Positions 8,830-20,560 of a DNA stretch of 64,000 bases are shown here, piece by piece. This stretch comes from Candidatus Competibacteraceae bacterium. Lineage in GTDB: Bacteria > Pseudomonadota > Gammaproteobacteria > Competibacterales > Competibacteraceae. The notes under the pieces are model-generated. The model worked only from the letters and a program-made list of their open reading frames with translations, ran no database searches and had not been told where the DNA came from. Within the stretch, counting starts at the first letter, position 1; each line of letters opens with the position of its first letter. The translations under genes and the position numbers were made by a program. Location of the stretch: assembly GCA_003989085.1 (NCBI GenBank), contig RXIV01000003.1, forward strand, positions 62,001 to 126,000. Direction: 5' to 3'.

Positions 8830-10383
8830 ATGAAAGACAGTAAAAGTTATCTTGGTGAGTTGCCTCCAACTCGCTTTAATATGGCGAGGTATTGTCTCGA
8901 TACAGCAGCGCGGACTGCGCCAGATAAAGTGGCGCTGATTGTGGTTTCGGATGTTCATGCTCCGGCGATTACGGCGGAACACTGGACTTACGCGCAATTG
9001 GCTGATGCGGTACGGCGAGTGGCGGCAGGATTGCGACAACTCGGTCTGGAGCCGGGGGCGCGAATCATGATCCGCATGGGCAATACCAGCGATTATGCGC
9101 TGCTATTTTTTGGCGCGATTACCGCCGGTTATGTTCCGCTGCCTTCGTCAGCACAGTTGACTAGCGAAGAAGCTGATTTTCTGCTGGCCGATTCCGGGGC
9201 GCGGGCAATCGCCATGTCCGATGAACTGGTCATGCAACTCCCATCAGGCGTGATCGCGCTGAGTTCCACCGATCTGGCGACATGGCGGATCGAATGCGCC
9301 CCGCTGGATTACGCTGACACTGCCGCCGCTGATCCGGCGTTCCTCGTATACACCTCCGGCACCACCGGCCAACCCAAGGGTGTGCTGCACGCCCAGCGTT
9401 CGGCTTGGGGTCGCCGTCCGATGTATCATGGCTGGTATGGAATGGGCCCGGATGACGTGATCCTCCACGCCGGCGCTTTTAACTGGACTTACACCCTTGG
9501 CGTCGGCCTGACCGACCCCTGGGCCAATGGCGCAACCGCAGTGCTTTATAATGGTCCCCGTGATGTCACGGTCTGGCCAGCGTTGCTGGAGAAATTCCAG
9601 GCGACGCTGTTTGCGGCGGTACCGGGGTTGTACCGGCAGATACTGAAATACAACGATCTACGGGCATTCGATCTATCCAGCCTGCGCCACGGACTGACCG
9701 CCGGCGAGGCGCTCAATGTGGCGTTGCTGGAGCAATGGCGAACCACAACCGGCAAGGAACTCTACGAGGCGCTGGGGATGAGCGAATGCTCCACCTACAT
9801 TTCTTCGCCACCGGGCCAACCCATCCGGCCAGGCAGTCCCGGTCAGGCGCAGCCGGGCCGCTGCGTGGCGATTTTACCGGTCGCAGGTGGTTCCGAACCG
9901 TTGCCGTCGGGCGAAATCGGTTTGCTAGCGGTGCATCGCCGCGATCCAGGCTTGATGCTCGGTTACTGGAACCGGCCTGATGAGGAAGTGCTGGTTTATC
10001 GGGGCGACTGGTTCATCGGCGGCGATCTGGCCCATTTTGACGCTGAGGGTTATCTGCATTACCACGGACGCAATGACGACGTGATGAATGCCATGGGCTA
10101 CCGGGTGTCGCCGCTGGAAGTGGAACAGTGTCTGAGTCGGCATCCGGCGGTAGCAGAAACCGCCGTGACCGAGGTGCCGGTGCGGGAAGGGGTGACGGTG
10201 ATCGCCGCGTTTGTCGTACCCCGCGATCCCGACGAGACCGACGCCGCCCCGTTGCTGGCCTACGTTCATGAACACCTGGCGGCTTATAAATGCCCGCGTG
10301 AAATCATCTTTATCGACAGTCTGCCGCGCACCGCCAATGGCAAGGTGCGCCGCCGCGATTTGGCCGAGTGGCGACGCCAGTAG
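8830..10383 (+). CDS. AMP-forming acyl-CoA synthetase / benzoate-CoA-ligase-like
   Basis: Adenylate-forming enzyme of the ANL superfamily, activating a carboxylic acid with ATP and CoA. Motifs: P-loop VYTSGTTGQPKGVLHAQ near residue 175, ALGMSECSTYIS (A5-like), GDLAHFDAEGYLHYHGRNDD (A7/A8 hinge) and the C-terminal catalytic Lys in PRTANGKVRRRDL. 517 residues from ATG 8830, preceded by a weak AAGAG seven bases upstream; ATG 8809 would add seven residues but lacks any ribosome site. The substrate cannot be read from sequence; the architecture is like medium-chain or aromatic acyl-CoA ligases. Confidence 0.88.
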   Translation: MKDSKSYLGELPPTRFNMARYCLDTAARTAPDKVALIVVSDVHAPAITAEHWTYAQLADAVRRVAAGLRQLGLEPGARIMIRMGNTSDYALLFFGAITAGYVPLPSSAQLTSEEADFLLADSGARAIAMSDELVMQLPSGVIALSSTDLATWRIECAPLDYADTAAADPAFLVYTSGTTGQPKGVLHAQRSAWGRRPMYHGWYGMGPDDVILHAGAFNWTYTLGVGLTDPWANGATAVLYNGPRDVTVWPALLEKFQATLFAAVPGLYRQILKYNDLRAFDLSSLRHGLTAGEALNVALLEQWRTTTGKELYEALGMSECSTYISSPPGQPIRPGSPGQAQPGRCVAILPVAGGSEPLPSGEIGLLAVHRRDPGLMLGYWNRPDEEVLVYRGDWFIGGDLAHFDAEGYLHYHGRNDDVMNAMGYRVSPLEVEQCLSRHPAVAETAVTEVPVREGVTVIAAFVVPRDPDETDAAPLLAYVHEHLAAYKCPREIIFIDSLPRTANGKVRRRDLAEWRRQ

Positions 10384-10575
10384 TCACGGCGCAGCCGCTT
10401 TTCTGGACGGTGCGGCGGCTGGCCCGCACTCTGGTGTTTTTCAGGAGGCAAGCACACCGGGTTGCGCCAATCTGATAGCCGGTGCTTCGAGATATTCGTT
10501 GAATTTAACCAGTGGGCCGAACGATGGCCGACGCTAGGCATTGCGCCTGACCCGCTTTGAGCAATTGGACTTTCT

Positions 10576-12351
10576 ATGAAACCAGACCGGCAACACGCGC
10601 TGTATCTACCCTTTGCCACCGCGCTGCGCGACAAGCTGCGTGGCGGTTATGACCTACGCAAACTGCAAGCCGACCTGCTGGCCGGAATTACGGTCGGCAT
10701 CGTCGCGGTGCCGCTGGCGATGGCCTTGGCGATTGGCAGCGGCGCTCCCCCGCAGTATGGCTTGTACACCGCGATTGTCGCCGGCCTGTTGATTGCGCTG
10801 ACCGGCGGTTCCCGGTTTAGCGTATCCGGGCCAACCGCTGCGTTCATCGTCATTCTTCATCCTATTGCCGATAAATACGGCCTCGGCGGGCTGGTGACCG
10901 CCGGCTTTATGGCCGGGATCATGATGATCACGATGGGCGTGGCGCGCATGGGCAAACTGATTCAGTTCATTCCCTACCCCGTCACCACCGGCTTTACGAC
11001 CGGGATTGCGGTCGTCATCGCCAGCCTGCAATTCACCGACTTTTTCGGCCTGCACCTGGCCGCTCAGCCGGAGCATTTTCTGGAGCGGATTTGGCTGGTC
11101 GCTCAGGCGCTGCCCGGCGTTCACATCCCCGATCTACTGATTGGCGCATTAACCTTGACGCTGCTCCTCCTGTGGCCGCGCCTGAAGACCGGTTTTCCCG
11201 CCCCACTGATCGGTATGGCGGTGGCGACTGTGCTGGCCTGGTTGCTAAGCCGGTGGATCGAAGGCTTTGAAGTGGCGACCATCGCGTCCCGGTTCAGCTA
11301 TGTCCTGGATGGGCAAACTCTGCCCGGCATTCCGCCAGTTCTGCCGCATTTCGTCCTGCCGTGGCAACTGCCCGGTCCGAGTGGTCAACCACTGCACTTG
11401 TCGCTGGGGTTGTTGAAGGAGCTATTGGGGCCGGCTATGGCGATTGCCTTGCTCGGCGCGATTGAATCACTGCTGTGCGCGGTCGTCGCCGACGGTATGA
11501 CCGGCACCAAGCATGATCCCGATGCGGAATTGATTGGGCAAGGCATCGGCAACCTGGTTGGGCCATTCTTCGGCGGGATTGCGGCAACCGGAGCCTTGGC
11601 CCGTACGGCCGCTAATATCCGCGCGGGCGCCCGTGGCCCACTGGCGGCCGTATTCCATGCGCTGTTTATCCTGCTGGTCTTGCTGGCGCTGGCCCCGCTG
11701 CTGAGCTATCTGCCGATGGCCTCCTTGGCTGCATTGCTGTTGTTGGTGGCCTGGAACATGAGTGAAATTAAACACTTCCGCCATATTTTCCAGGTCGCGC
11801 CCGGCAGCGACATTCTGGTGCTGCTGGTGTGCTTCGGGTTAACTGTGGTGTTCGATATGGTGATTGCGATCAGCGTTGGCGTTGTTTTAGCCGCGCTGCT
11901 GTTCATGAGCCGGATGGCCGAACTGACAGGCGGCAAGCATATCGAGGCTGATCATCCCCACCTGGAAAGTCCCTTGCCGGACGGAGTGCGGCTGTATGAA
12001 GTATCCGGTTCGCTGTTTTTCGGCGCGGCGGAAAAAGCGATGAGCGCTTTGCACGACATCGGCGCCCGGCCCAGGGCGGTGATCATCGATATCGAAGGCG
12101 TCACGGTGATGGATGTATCGGGACTGGTGGCGCTGGATTCCGCCATTGAACGGTTGCGGAGCGATGGCATTCTGGTGGCGGTGGCCGGAGTGCATGGTCA
12201 ACCGGCGCTGCTAATGCGGCGGGCTGGTTTACGCAATATTCCGGGTAAACTGCTGCTCTCCGCCAGTCTGCCACAGGCGCTGGTCCGGGTGCGGCACGCT
12301 TTGGGCGAGTCAGCGACCGGCCAGCCCTTGCTGACTGAAAAGATCGTTTGA
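10576..12351 (+). CDS. dauA: SulP-family anion transporter with STAS domain (DauA-like)
   Basis: Very similar in layout and wording to E. coli DauA (YchM), a C4-dicarboxylate transporter of the SLC26/SulP family: LLAGITVGIVAVPLAMALAI, PPQYGLYTAIVAG, LTGGSRFSVSGPTAAF (family signature), AIESLLCAVVADGMTGTKH and LVAWNMSE. About 12 membrane segments over residues 30-450, then a STAS domain from about 465 with IDIEGVTVMDVSGLVALDS. 591 residues. The symbol is by similarity; sulfate or bicarbonate transport is the alternative. A 192-bp gap separates it from the upstream synthetase gene; nudC follows 22 bp downstream and may be co-transcribed. Confidence 0.85.
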   Translation: MKPDRQHALYLPFATALRDKLRGGYDLRKLQADLLAGITVGIVAVPLAMALAIGSGAPPQYGLYTAIVAGLLIALTGGSRFSVSGPTAAFIVILHPIADKYGLGGLVTAGFMAGIMMITMGVARMGKLIQFIPYPVTTGFTTGIAVVIASLQFTDFFGLHLAAQPEHFLERIWLVAQALPGVHIPDLLIGALTLTLLLLWPRLKTGFPAPLIGMAVATVLAWLLSRWIEGFEVATIASRFSYVLDGQTLPGIPPVLPHFVLPWQLPGPSGQPLHLSLGLLKELLGPAMAIALLGAIESLLCAVVADGMTGTKHDPDAELIGQGIGNLVGPFFGGIAATGALARTAANIRAGARGPLAAVFHALFILLVLLALAPLLSYLPMASLAALLLLVAWNMSEIKHFRHIFQVAPGSDILVLLVCFGLTVVFDMVIAISVGVVLAALLFMSRMAELTGGKHIEADHPHLESPLPDGVRLYEVSGSLFFGAAEKAMSALHDIGARPRAVIIDIEGVTVMDVSGLVALDSAIERLRSDGILVAVAGVHGQPALLMRRAGLRNIPGKLLLSASLPQALVRVRHALGESATGQPLLTEKIV

Positions 12352-12373
12352 ACCAGAACTGGAGCGCCTGCCC

Positions 12374-13207
12374 ATGCTGATGCTGCCGGATGATTTTCAG
12401 CCCGCCATTCTGCCGCCTACGGATATTGAGCAGCCGGCCCGGTGGTTCGTATTTTCGACTAACGGCGAATTGTTGATTCGATTCGCTGAGCAGGGACTGG
12501 AACTGCCGCTGGCTTCAATCTGGCCGTTCGCCAAGTGGCCGACCGTCCGCCGTCTGTATCTGGGAACGCTGCATGGTCAGCCCTGTTACGCCGCCGAGGT
12601 CGATCAGTTCGACGCGCCGCCAGGCTGGATCTTCGAGGGGCTGCGGGCCTTGTGGACCCGATTGGATGAAGCGCTCATCGGCATTGCCGGACAGGCGTTG
12701 CAATTGCTTGAATGGGATCGAAGCCACCAATTCTGTGGGCGCTGTGGAGTACCGACCGAGCGGCGCAGCGCAGAGCGCGCCCGCCGCTGCCCGGCCTGCG
12801 AATGGACCGTCTATCCGCGCTTGTCGCCGGTGATCATGGTGCGCATAGCTCATGAGGGCCGGATATTGCTCGCCCGTGCGCCCCGGTTCGCGCCCGGCGT
12901 CTATAGCGTATTGGCGGGCTTTGTGGAAGCCGGCGAAACCCTGGAACAGACCCTGCATCGCGAAGTAGCCGAGGAAGTCGGGCTTCGAGTCCAGAATCTG
13001 CGCTATTTCGCCAGTCAATCCTGGCCCTTTCCGCATTCACTGATGATCGCCTTTACTGCCGATTATGCCGGAGGCGAATTGCAGGTGGATGGGCGAGAAA
13101 TTATTGAAGCCGACTGGTTTGCGCCCGACGATCTGCCGGGTTTGCCCAGTCCGATGAGCATGGCCTGGCGGCTGATTCAGGATTTCATGACACGGGAGGC
13201 AGATTGA
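12374..13207 (+). CDS. nudC: NAD(+)/NADH pyrophosphatase NudC
   Basis: Nudix hydrolase that splits NADH to NMNH and AMP and removes NAD caps from RNA. A four-cysteine zinc ribbon is present (CGRCG at 121-125 and CPAC at 139-142), then the Nudix box GFVEAGETLEQTLHREVAEE continuing VGL, and the NADH-specific SQSWPFPHSLM array. 277 residues, slightly longer than E. coli NudC (257). Its TGA overlaps the next start by one base (TGATG), so the following HD gene is translationally coupled. Confidence 0.94.
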   Translation: MLMLPDDFQPAILPPTDIEQPARWFVFSTNGELLIRFAEQGLELPLASIWPFAKWPTVRRLYLGTLHGQPCYAAEVDQFDAPPGWIFEGLRALWTRLDEALIGIAGQALQLLEWDRSHQFCGRCGVPTERRSAERARRCPACEWTVYPRLSPVIMVRIAHEGRILLARAPRFAPGVYSVLAGFVEAGETLEQTLHREVAEEVGLRVQNLRYFASQSWPFPHSLMIAFTADYAGGELQVDGREIIEADWFAPDDLPGLPSPMSMAWRLIQDFMTREAD

Positions 13208-13866
13208 TGGGCGCAAATGAGCAAGAACAAGCGCAATTTGTCGCGCTGTGGCAGCGCAATCTGGGTAATGCTTCGGGGCAAGCCGAGGCGGTCTATGCCA
13301 GACTGGTTCAGCTCTACTGCGAGCCACACCGCCACTACCATACCCTGGCGCATATTCACCATTGCCTGCACGAATTCAACCAGGCGGCGAGTTTGATGGA
13401 TCACCCTGACGCAGTGGCTATGGCGCTCTGGTTCCACGACGCAATTTATGTCCCCGGCGCGATGGATAATGAGCGGCGCAGCGCCGGCTTGTTTCGGGAA
13501 TGGTCGGCAGCGGTGGGCACAGCGGCGGATTTTCAGACTGGGGTCAGCGATCTGGTCATGGTGACGACCCACCGGACGCCGCCACCGTGGCGGGATGGAC
13601 AATTCATGGTGGATATTGACCTGTCCAGTTTTGGCCTGGCCTGGGACGACTGCGAGGAGGATGGCCGCCGGATTCGCGCTGAATGCGCTCATCTGACTGA
13701 CGATCAATACTATCCGGGTCACCTGCGCTTTCTGCTGGCCCTGCAAAACCGGCCGGTCTTTTTCTTCACTGATTTCTTTCAACAGCGTTATGGGCAGACG
13801 GCTCGTGATAACGTCAACCGAATCGTTGCAGATCTGGCGGCGCGTGGCTATCGCGACTACCAGTGA
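13207..13866 (+). CDS. HD-domain metal-dependent hydrolase, COG4339-like
   Basis: Predicted metal-dependent phosphohydrolase. HYHTLAHIHHCL (first His pair), ALWFHDAIYVPGAMDNERRS (HD motif plus conserved downstream acid) and DLVMVTTHRTP form the HD-type metal site. 219 residues, family-sized. The ATG overlaps the nudC stop by one base, and this is preferred to the in-frame TTG three bases upstream. No known substrate; coupling with NudC suggests a nucleotide- or cofactor-clearing role, which is an inference. Confidence 0.75.
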   Translation: MGANEQEQAQFVALWQRNLGNASGQAEAVYARLVQLYCEPHRHYHTLAHIHHCLHEFNQAASLMDHPDAVAMALWFHDAIYVPGAMDNERRSAGLFREWSAAVGTAADFQTGVSDLVMVTTHRTPPPWRDGQFMVDIDLSSFGLAWDDCEEDGRRIRAECAHLTDDQYYPGHLRFLLALQNRPVFFFTDFFQQRYGQTARDNVNRIVADLAARGYRDYQ

Positions 13867-13884
13867 GTGTGTGGGGATGCAAAA

Positions 13885-16543
<2,659 letters not shown>

Positions 16544-16554
16544 GACCAGAACGC

Positions 16555-17394
16555 ATGACGCTCTCCCTACCTGATCAATACGCCGTCATGGGCAATCCCA
16601 TCGCCCACAGCCAATCACCGCGGATTCACCGCTTATTTGCTGCCCAGACTGGTCAGTCTCTTGACTACCATGCCCAGTTAGTTGAACCGGGTGGTTTTAT
16701 GGCGGCGGCAAGGGCTTTCCAGGCTGCCGGCGGTAAAGGGTTAAATGTGACCGTGCCCTTCAAAGCGGATGCTTGGGTATTCGCCGATATATTAAGCGCC
16801 CGCGCTGAACGGGCTGGAGCAGTCAATACTCTGAGTTTCGGACCGGCTGGAGTGCGCGGTGATAATACCGACGGGCCGGGACTGGTGCGCGATTTGAAGA
16901 TCAATCACGGCTATTCACTGGCGGGCAAGCGCGTTTTGTTGCTGGGCGCGGGCGGCGCGGCGCGAGGTGTATTGCAACCGCTGCTGCTGGAAAAACCGGC
17001 GCAACTGGTCATCGCTAATCGTACTGCGAACAGAGCGCTGGAATTAACACTGCGCTTTAGTGACTTGGGGCCAGTGACGGGGTGCGGTTTGGCTGAACTG
17101 GCCGGAAGGCCATTTCACTTGATCATCAACGCTACCGCCGCCGGGCTAAGTGATGCGGTGCCGCCACTGCCAGAAGGCGTACTGGCGGCAAATGGCTGGT
17201 GCTACGACCTGATGTATGGCCACGAACCCACCGCCTTTGTGCGCTGGGGCCGGGAACACGGTGCGACGCAGTCACTGGATGGTTTGGGAATGCTGGTGGA
17301 GCAGGCGGCAGAATCGTTCTACCTGTGGCGTGGCGTCTGGCCTGAAACCCGGCCAGTGATTGAAACCTTGCGGAGCGGAGCAACCTTGGTGTAA
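16555..17394 (+). CDS. aroE: Shikimate dehydrogenase (NADP+)
   Basis: Reduces 3-dehydroshikimate to shikimate in aromatic amino acid synthesis. [12 protein letters not shown] (shikimate-binding), [13 protein letters not shown] (catalytic Lys), [13 protein letters not shown] (catalytic Asp region), [16 protein letters not shown] (NADP-binding) with ANRT (phosphate recognition), and [16 protein letters not shown] near the end. 279 residues, standard AroE size. Start at ATG 16555; the in-frame TTG at 16540 is not needed. Confidence 0.95.
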   Translation: MTLSLPDQYAVMGNPIAHSQSPRIHRLFAAQTGQSLDYHAQLVEPGGFMAAARAFQAAGGKGLNVTVPFKADAWVFADILSARAERAGAVNTLSFGPAGVRGDNTDGPGLVRDLKINHGYSLAGKRVLLLGAGGAARGVLQPLLLEKPAQLVIANRTANRALELTLRFSDLGPVTGCGLAELAGRPFHLIINATAAGLSDAVPPLPEGVLAANGWCYDLMYGHEPTAFVRWGREHGATQSLDGLGMLVEQAAESFYLWRGVWPETRPVIETLRSGATLV

Positions 17395-17557
17395 TACCCG
17401 TTTCCGCCTCTTAATGGGCAGTAGGCGTGTTCCAGTCACAACAAACGAAAATCCTGGACTTCTTTTAACCTCCAATCTTTCTTCAGCCTTGCCGCATTCC
17501 GGGATTTTAGTTAAGGTTGCGCCCTCTGAACCGCCGCCCAAAAAAGGGATTAAGACC

Positions 17558-17776
17558 TTGTCGAAAGAAGATCATATTGAAATGGAGGGCACCGTTGTGG
17601 ACACTCTGCCCAATACCACGTTCCGGGTGCAACTCGAAAACGGCCATACTGTTACCGCCCACATCTCCGGGCGGATGCGCAAGCACTATATCCGCATCCT
17701 GACCGGCGACAAGGTGAAAGTCGAACTGACTCCCTACGATCTGACCAAGGGCCGGATCGTTTATCGGGGGCGCTGA
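17558..17776 (+). CDS. infA: Translation initiation factor IF-1 (TTG start)
   Basis: The 72-residue product is a near-standard IF-1: [20 protein letters not shown], then [20 protein letters not shown] and [10 protein letters not shown], an S1-like OB fold that binds the ribosomal A site. The only start that gives the complete protein is TTG at 17558, with AGGGA (17545-17549) eight bases upstream; the first in-frame ATG (17582) would remove eight conserved residues. The open frame extends back into aroE but that part is not IF-1. Converges with clpA; as in many gammaproteobacteria infA is next to clpA. Confidence 0.94.
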   Translation: MSKEDHIEMEGTVVDTLPNTTFRVQLENGHTVTAHISGRMRKHYIRILTGDKVKVELTPYDLTKGRIVYRGR

Positions 17777-17800
17777 CCGCCAGACTCCCCCGATTCGCGG

Positions 17801-20062
17801 TTACGATGTGGTCAGTGCCGCTTCTTCCTCCGCGATTTCCACCTGCAACTCGCCGTCGCGTACCGTCACCATGACGTGGCCGCCATTCACCAGTCGGCCA
17901 AACAGCAGTTCCTCGGCCAGTCGGCGCTTGATATTCTCCTGAATCAGCCGCGCCATGGGCCGTGCGCCCATCTTCGGATCGTAGCCCTGCTCGGCCATCC
18001 ATGCCCGCCCTTTCTCATCCACGCTGACCGTCACCTTCTTCGGTTCCAGTTGCGCTTCCAGCTCAATCAGGAACTTGTCGACCACTTGGGCAATCGTGAC
18101 CGGGGTCAGCGCCTTGAACTGAACAATGGCGTCTAGCCGGTTGCGAAATTCTGGCGAAAACAGTCGCTTAATCGCCTCCAGACCATCACTGCTGTGATCC
18201 TGGACGGTGAAGCCAATCGAGGATCGCTCCATCAGCTCTGCACCGGCGTTGGTGGTCATCACCAGGATCACATTGCGAAAATCGGCCTTGCGCCCGTTGT
18301 TGTCAGTCAGGGTGCCATGATCCATGACCTGCAACAGCAGGTTGAACACATCGGGATGAGATTTCTCGACTTCATCGAGCAGCAGCACTGCGTGAGGATG
18401 CTTGAGAATGGCGTCGGTCAGCAGCCCGCCCTGATCGAAGCCGACATAACCGGGCGGCGCCCCGATCAACCGCGACACCGTATGCCGCTCCATGTACTCG
18501 GACATATCGAAGCGGATCAACTCGATGCCCATTACCCGCGCCAGTTGCCGGGTCACTTCAGTTTTACCCACCCCGGTGGGTCCAGCGAACAGGAAACAGC
18601 CTATTGGTTTCTGTTCGTTGCCCAGCCCAGCGCGCGCCATTTTGATCGAAGTGGCTAGATGCCCAATGGCCTCATCCTGGCCGAACACCACCAGTTTCAG
18701 GTCCCGATCCAGATTGCGTAGTACGTCCTTGTCGGATGAGGACACGGTTTTAGGCGGGATGCGGGCGATCTTGGCGATGATGGTTTCAATGTCGGTGACG
18801 TTGATGACCTTCTTGCGCTTGGCCGCCGGCAACAGCCGCTGACTAGCGCCGGCTTCATCAATCACGTCAATCGCCTTGTCCGGCAAATGGCGGTCATTGA
18901 TATAGCGGGCCGACAAATCCACTGCCGCCCGCAACGCCTTGTCGGCGTACTTCACGTCATGATGATCCTCAAACCGGCTTTTGAGGCCCTTGAGAATCTG
19001 ATAGCTCTCGTCGACCGTCGGCTCGACCACATCAATTTTCTGAAAGCGCCGCGCTAATGCCCGGTCTTTCTCAAAGATGCCGCGATATTCCTGGTAGGTT
19101 GTTGAGCCAATGCACTTCATCTCACCGGAAGCCAGCATCGGCTTGATCAGGTTGGAAGCGTCCATCACCCCGCCGGACGCCGCGCCGGCGCCGATGATGG
19201 TGTGAATTTCGTCGATGAATAGAATGGCGTTGTGTTCCTTACGCAATTGCGCCAGCACGGCTTTTAGCCGCTTCTCGAAATCGCCGCGATACTTGGCGCC
19301 GGCCACCAGCGATCCCAGGTCCAGGGCGTAGATTGTGGCGTCACGCAGCACCTCCGGCACCTCGTCATCGACGATCATTTTCGCCAGACCTTCGGCAATC
19401 GCGGTCTTGCCGACTCCGGCCTCGCCGACGAACAGCGGATTGTTCTTGCGCCGGCGACAGAGGATCTGGATGGTGCGCTCCACTTCCTCACGGCGGCCAA
19501 TCAGTGGATCGATTCGCCCCTTTCGCGCCAGCTCATTAAGATTGCTGGCAAAGTGTTCCAGCGGTTTGAGGTTCTGCTGCGGCGCTTCGCTGTTCTCATC
19601 GGCGGGGGGGGCGGCGTCCGGGTCATCGGCTATCTTGGAAATGCCGTGGGCAATGAAGTTGACCACATCCAGCCGACTGATTTCCTGCTGCTTGAGCAGA
19701 TAGACGGCTTGGGATTCCTGTTCGCCGAACAGCGCCACCAGCACATTTGCGCCGGTGACTTCGCGGTTGCCAGAGGACTGGACGTGCAGCACCGCCCGTT
19801 GCAGCACCCGCTGGAACCCCAGTGTCGGCTGGGTTTCACGCGGGTCCCCCGGCGCCAGCACCGGGGTATTGTCGCGGATGAACGCTTGCAGCTCCCGCTT
19901 CAGTGAATCCAGGTTGGCGCCACAGGCACGCAATACCTCGACCGCCGCCGGATTATCCAGCAGAGCCAGCAGCAGATGCTCTACGGTCATGAACTCATGG
20001 CGCCGGTCCCGCGCCTGGCGGAAAGCAAGATTGATGGAAAATTCCAGTTCCTTGCTCAACAT
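17801..20062 (-). CDS. clpA: ATP-dependent Clp protease ATP-binding subunit ClpA
   Basis: AAA+ unfoldase that feeds substrates to ClpP. N-domain (MLSKELEFSINLAF...EFMTVEHLLLALL) about 1-145, first AAA with Walker A GEAGVGKTAIAEG and Walker B ILFIDEIHTI, second AAA with GPTGVGKTEVTRQ and LLLDEVEKSHPDV. 753 residues from ATG 20062, close to E. coli ClpA (758); the 19 in-frame residues upstream are not conserved. Lies 35 bp downstream of clpS on the same strand; the two act together. Confidence 0.97.
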   Translation of the reverse strand: MLSKELEFSINLAFRQARDRRHEFMTVEHLLLALLDNPAAVEVLRACGANLDSLKRELQAFIRDNTPVLAPGDPRETQPTLGFQRVLQRAVLHVQSSGNREVTGANVLVALFGEQESQAVYLLKQQEISRLDVVNFIAHGISKIADDPDAAPPADENSEAPQQNLKPLEHFASNLNELARKGRIDPLIGRREEVERTIQILCRRRKNNPLFVGEAGVGKTAIAEGLAKMIVDDEVPEVLRDATIYALDLGSLVAGAKYRGDFEKRLKAVLAQLRKEHNAILFIDEIHTIIGAGAASGGVMDASNLIKPMLASGEMKCIGSTTYQEYRGIFEKDRALARRFQKIDVVEPTVDESYQILKGLKSRFEDHHDVKYADKALRAAVDLSARYINDRHLPDKAIDVIDEAGASQRLLPAAKRKKVINVTDIETIIAKIARIPPKTVSSSDKDVLRNLDRDLKLVVFGQDEAIGHLATSIKMARAGLGNEQKPIGCFLFAGPTGVGKTEVTRQLARVMGIELIRFDMSEYMERHTVSRLIGAPPGYVGFDQGGLLTDAILKHPHAVLLLDEVEKSHPDVFNLLLQVMDHGTLTDNNGRKADFRNVILVMTTNAGAELMERSSIGFTVQDHSSDGLEAIKRLFSPEFRNRLDAIVQFKALTPVTIAQVVDKFLIELEAQLEPKKVTVSVDEKGRAWMAEQGYDPKMGARPMARLIQENIKRRLAEELLFGRLVNGGHVMVTVRDGELQVEIAEEEAALTTS

Positions 20063-20097
20063 AACTCGTACCTCGAATCGCGCTGGGGGGTTGGGAT

Positions 20098-20427
20098 TCA
20101 GGCTTCTTCCATTGTGCATAATAATGGATGCTGATTCCGACGGGAAAATTCATTGACTTGCGTTACTTTAGTTTCAGCAATCTCGCGGGTGAAAACTCCG
20201 CACACGCCTCGGCCACGGGTATGGACGTGCAGCATGATCTGGGTCGCTTTCCCTCGGCTCAGCCGGAAGAAATGTTCAAGAACCTGCACCACGAAATCCA
20301 TCGGTGTGTAGTCGTCGTTCAGCAGGATCACCTGGTACATCGGCGGTGGCTTGAGCGCCGGCTTCTCGGTGGCTACGGCGATATCGCGATCTTGATCGTC
20401 GGAAGGCAAGGAATGTTCCTGACTCAT
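20098..20427 (-). CDS. clpS: Clp adaptor protein ClpS
   Basis: Delivers N-end-rule substrates to ClpA. The adaptor core is present: [20 protein letters not shown] (with the DD and M of the N-degron pocket), [20 protein letters not shown] and the ETKVTQV segment. 109 residues from ATG 20427 (E. coli 106). An in-frame ATG at 20463 would add 12 residues; neither start has a strong ribosome site. Directly upstream of clpA, so likely one transcript. Confidence 0.95.
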   Translation of the reverse strand: MSQEHSLPSDDQDRDIAVATEKPALKPPPMYQVILLNDDYTPMDFVVQVLEHFFRLSRGKATQIMLHVHTRGRGVCGVFTREIAETKVTQVNEFSRRNQHPLLCTMEEA

Positions 20428-20512
20428 GGCGGTACAGTGCGGGTTGGATCGGAGAGACGTCATTTTAGATAATATGCGCCCGGCAAGTTTCCTCAAGGCC
20501 CACGCCTGCAAT

Positions 20513-20540
20513 AAAAAACCCGGCGGGGGACGCCGGGTTT
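20513..20540 (-). terminator. Rho-independent terminator downstream of aceB
   Basis: On the minus strand CCCGGCG-TCCCC-CGCCGGG forms a 7-bp GC stem (20519-20537) followed at once by TTTTTT (20518 down to 20513). It lies about 20 bp past the malate synthase stop and insulates it from clpS. Confidence 0.88.
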
Positions 20541-20560
20541 GTGTCATACCCGATGGAGCG

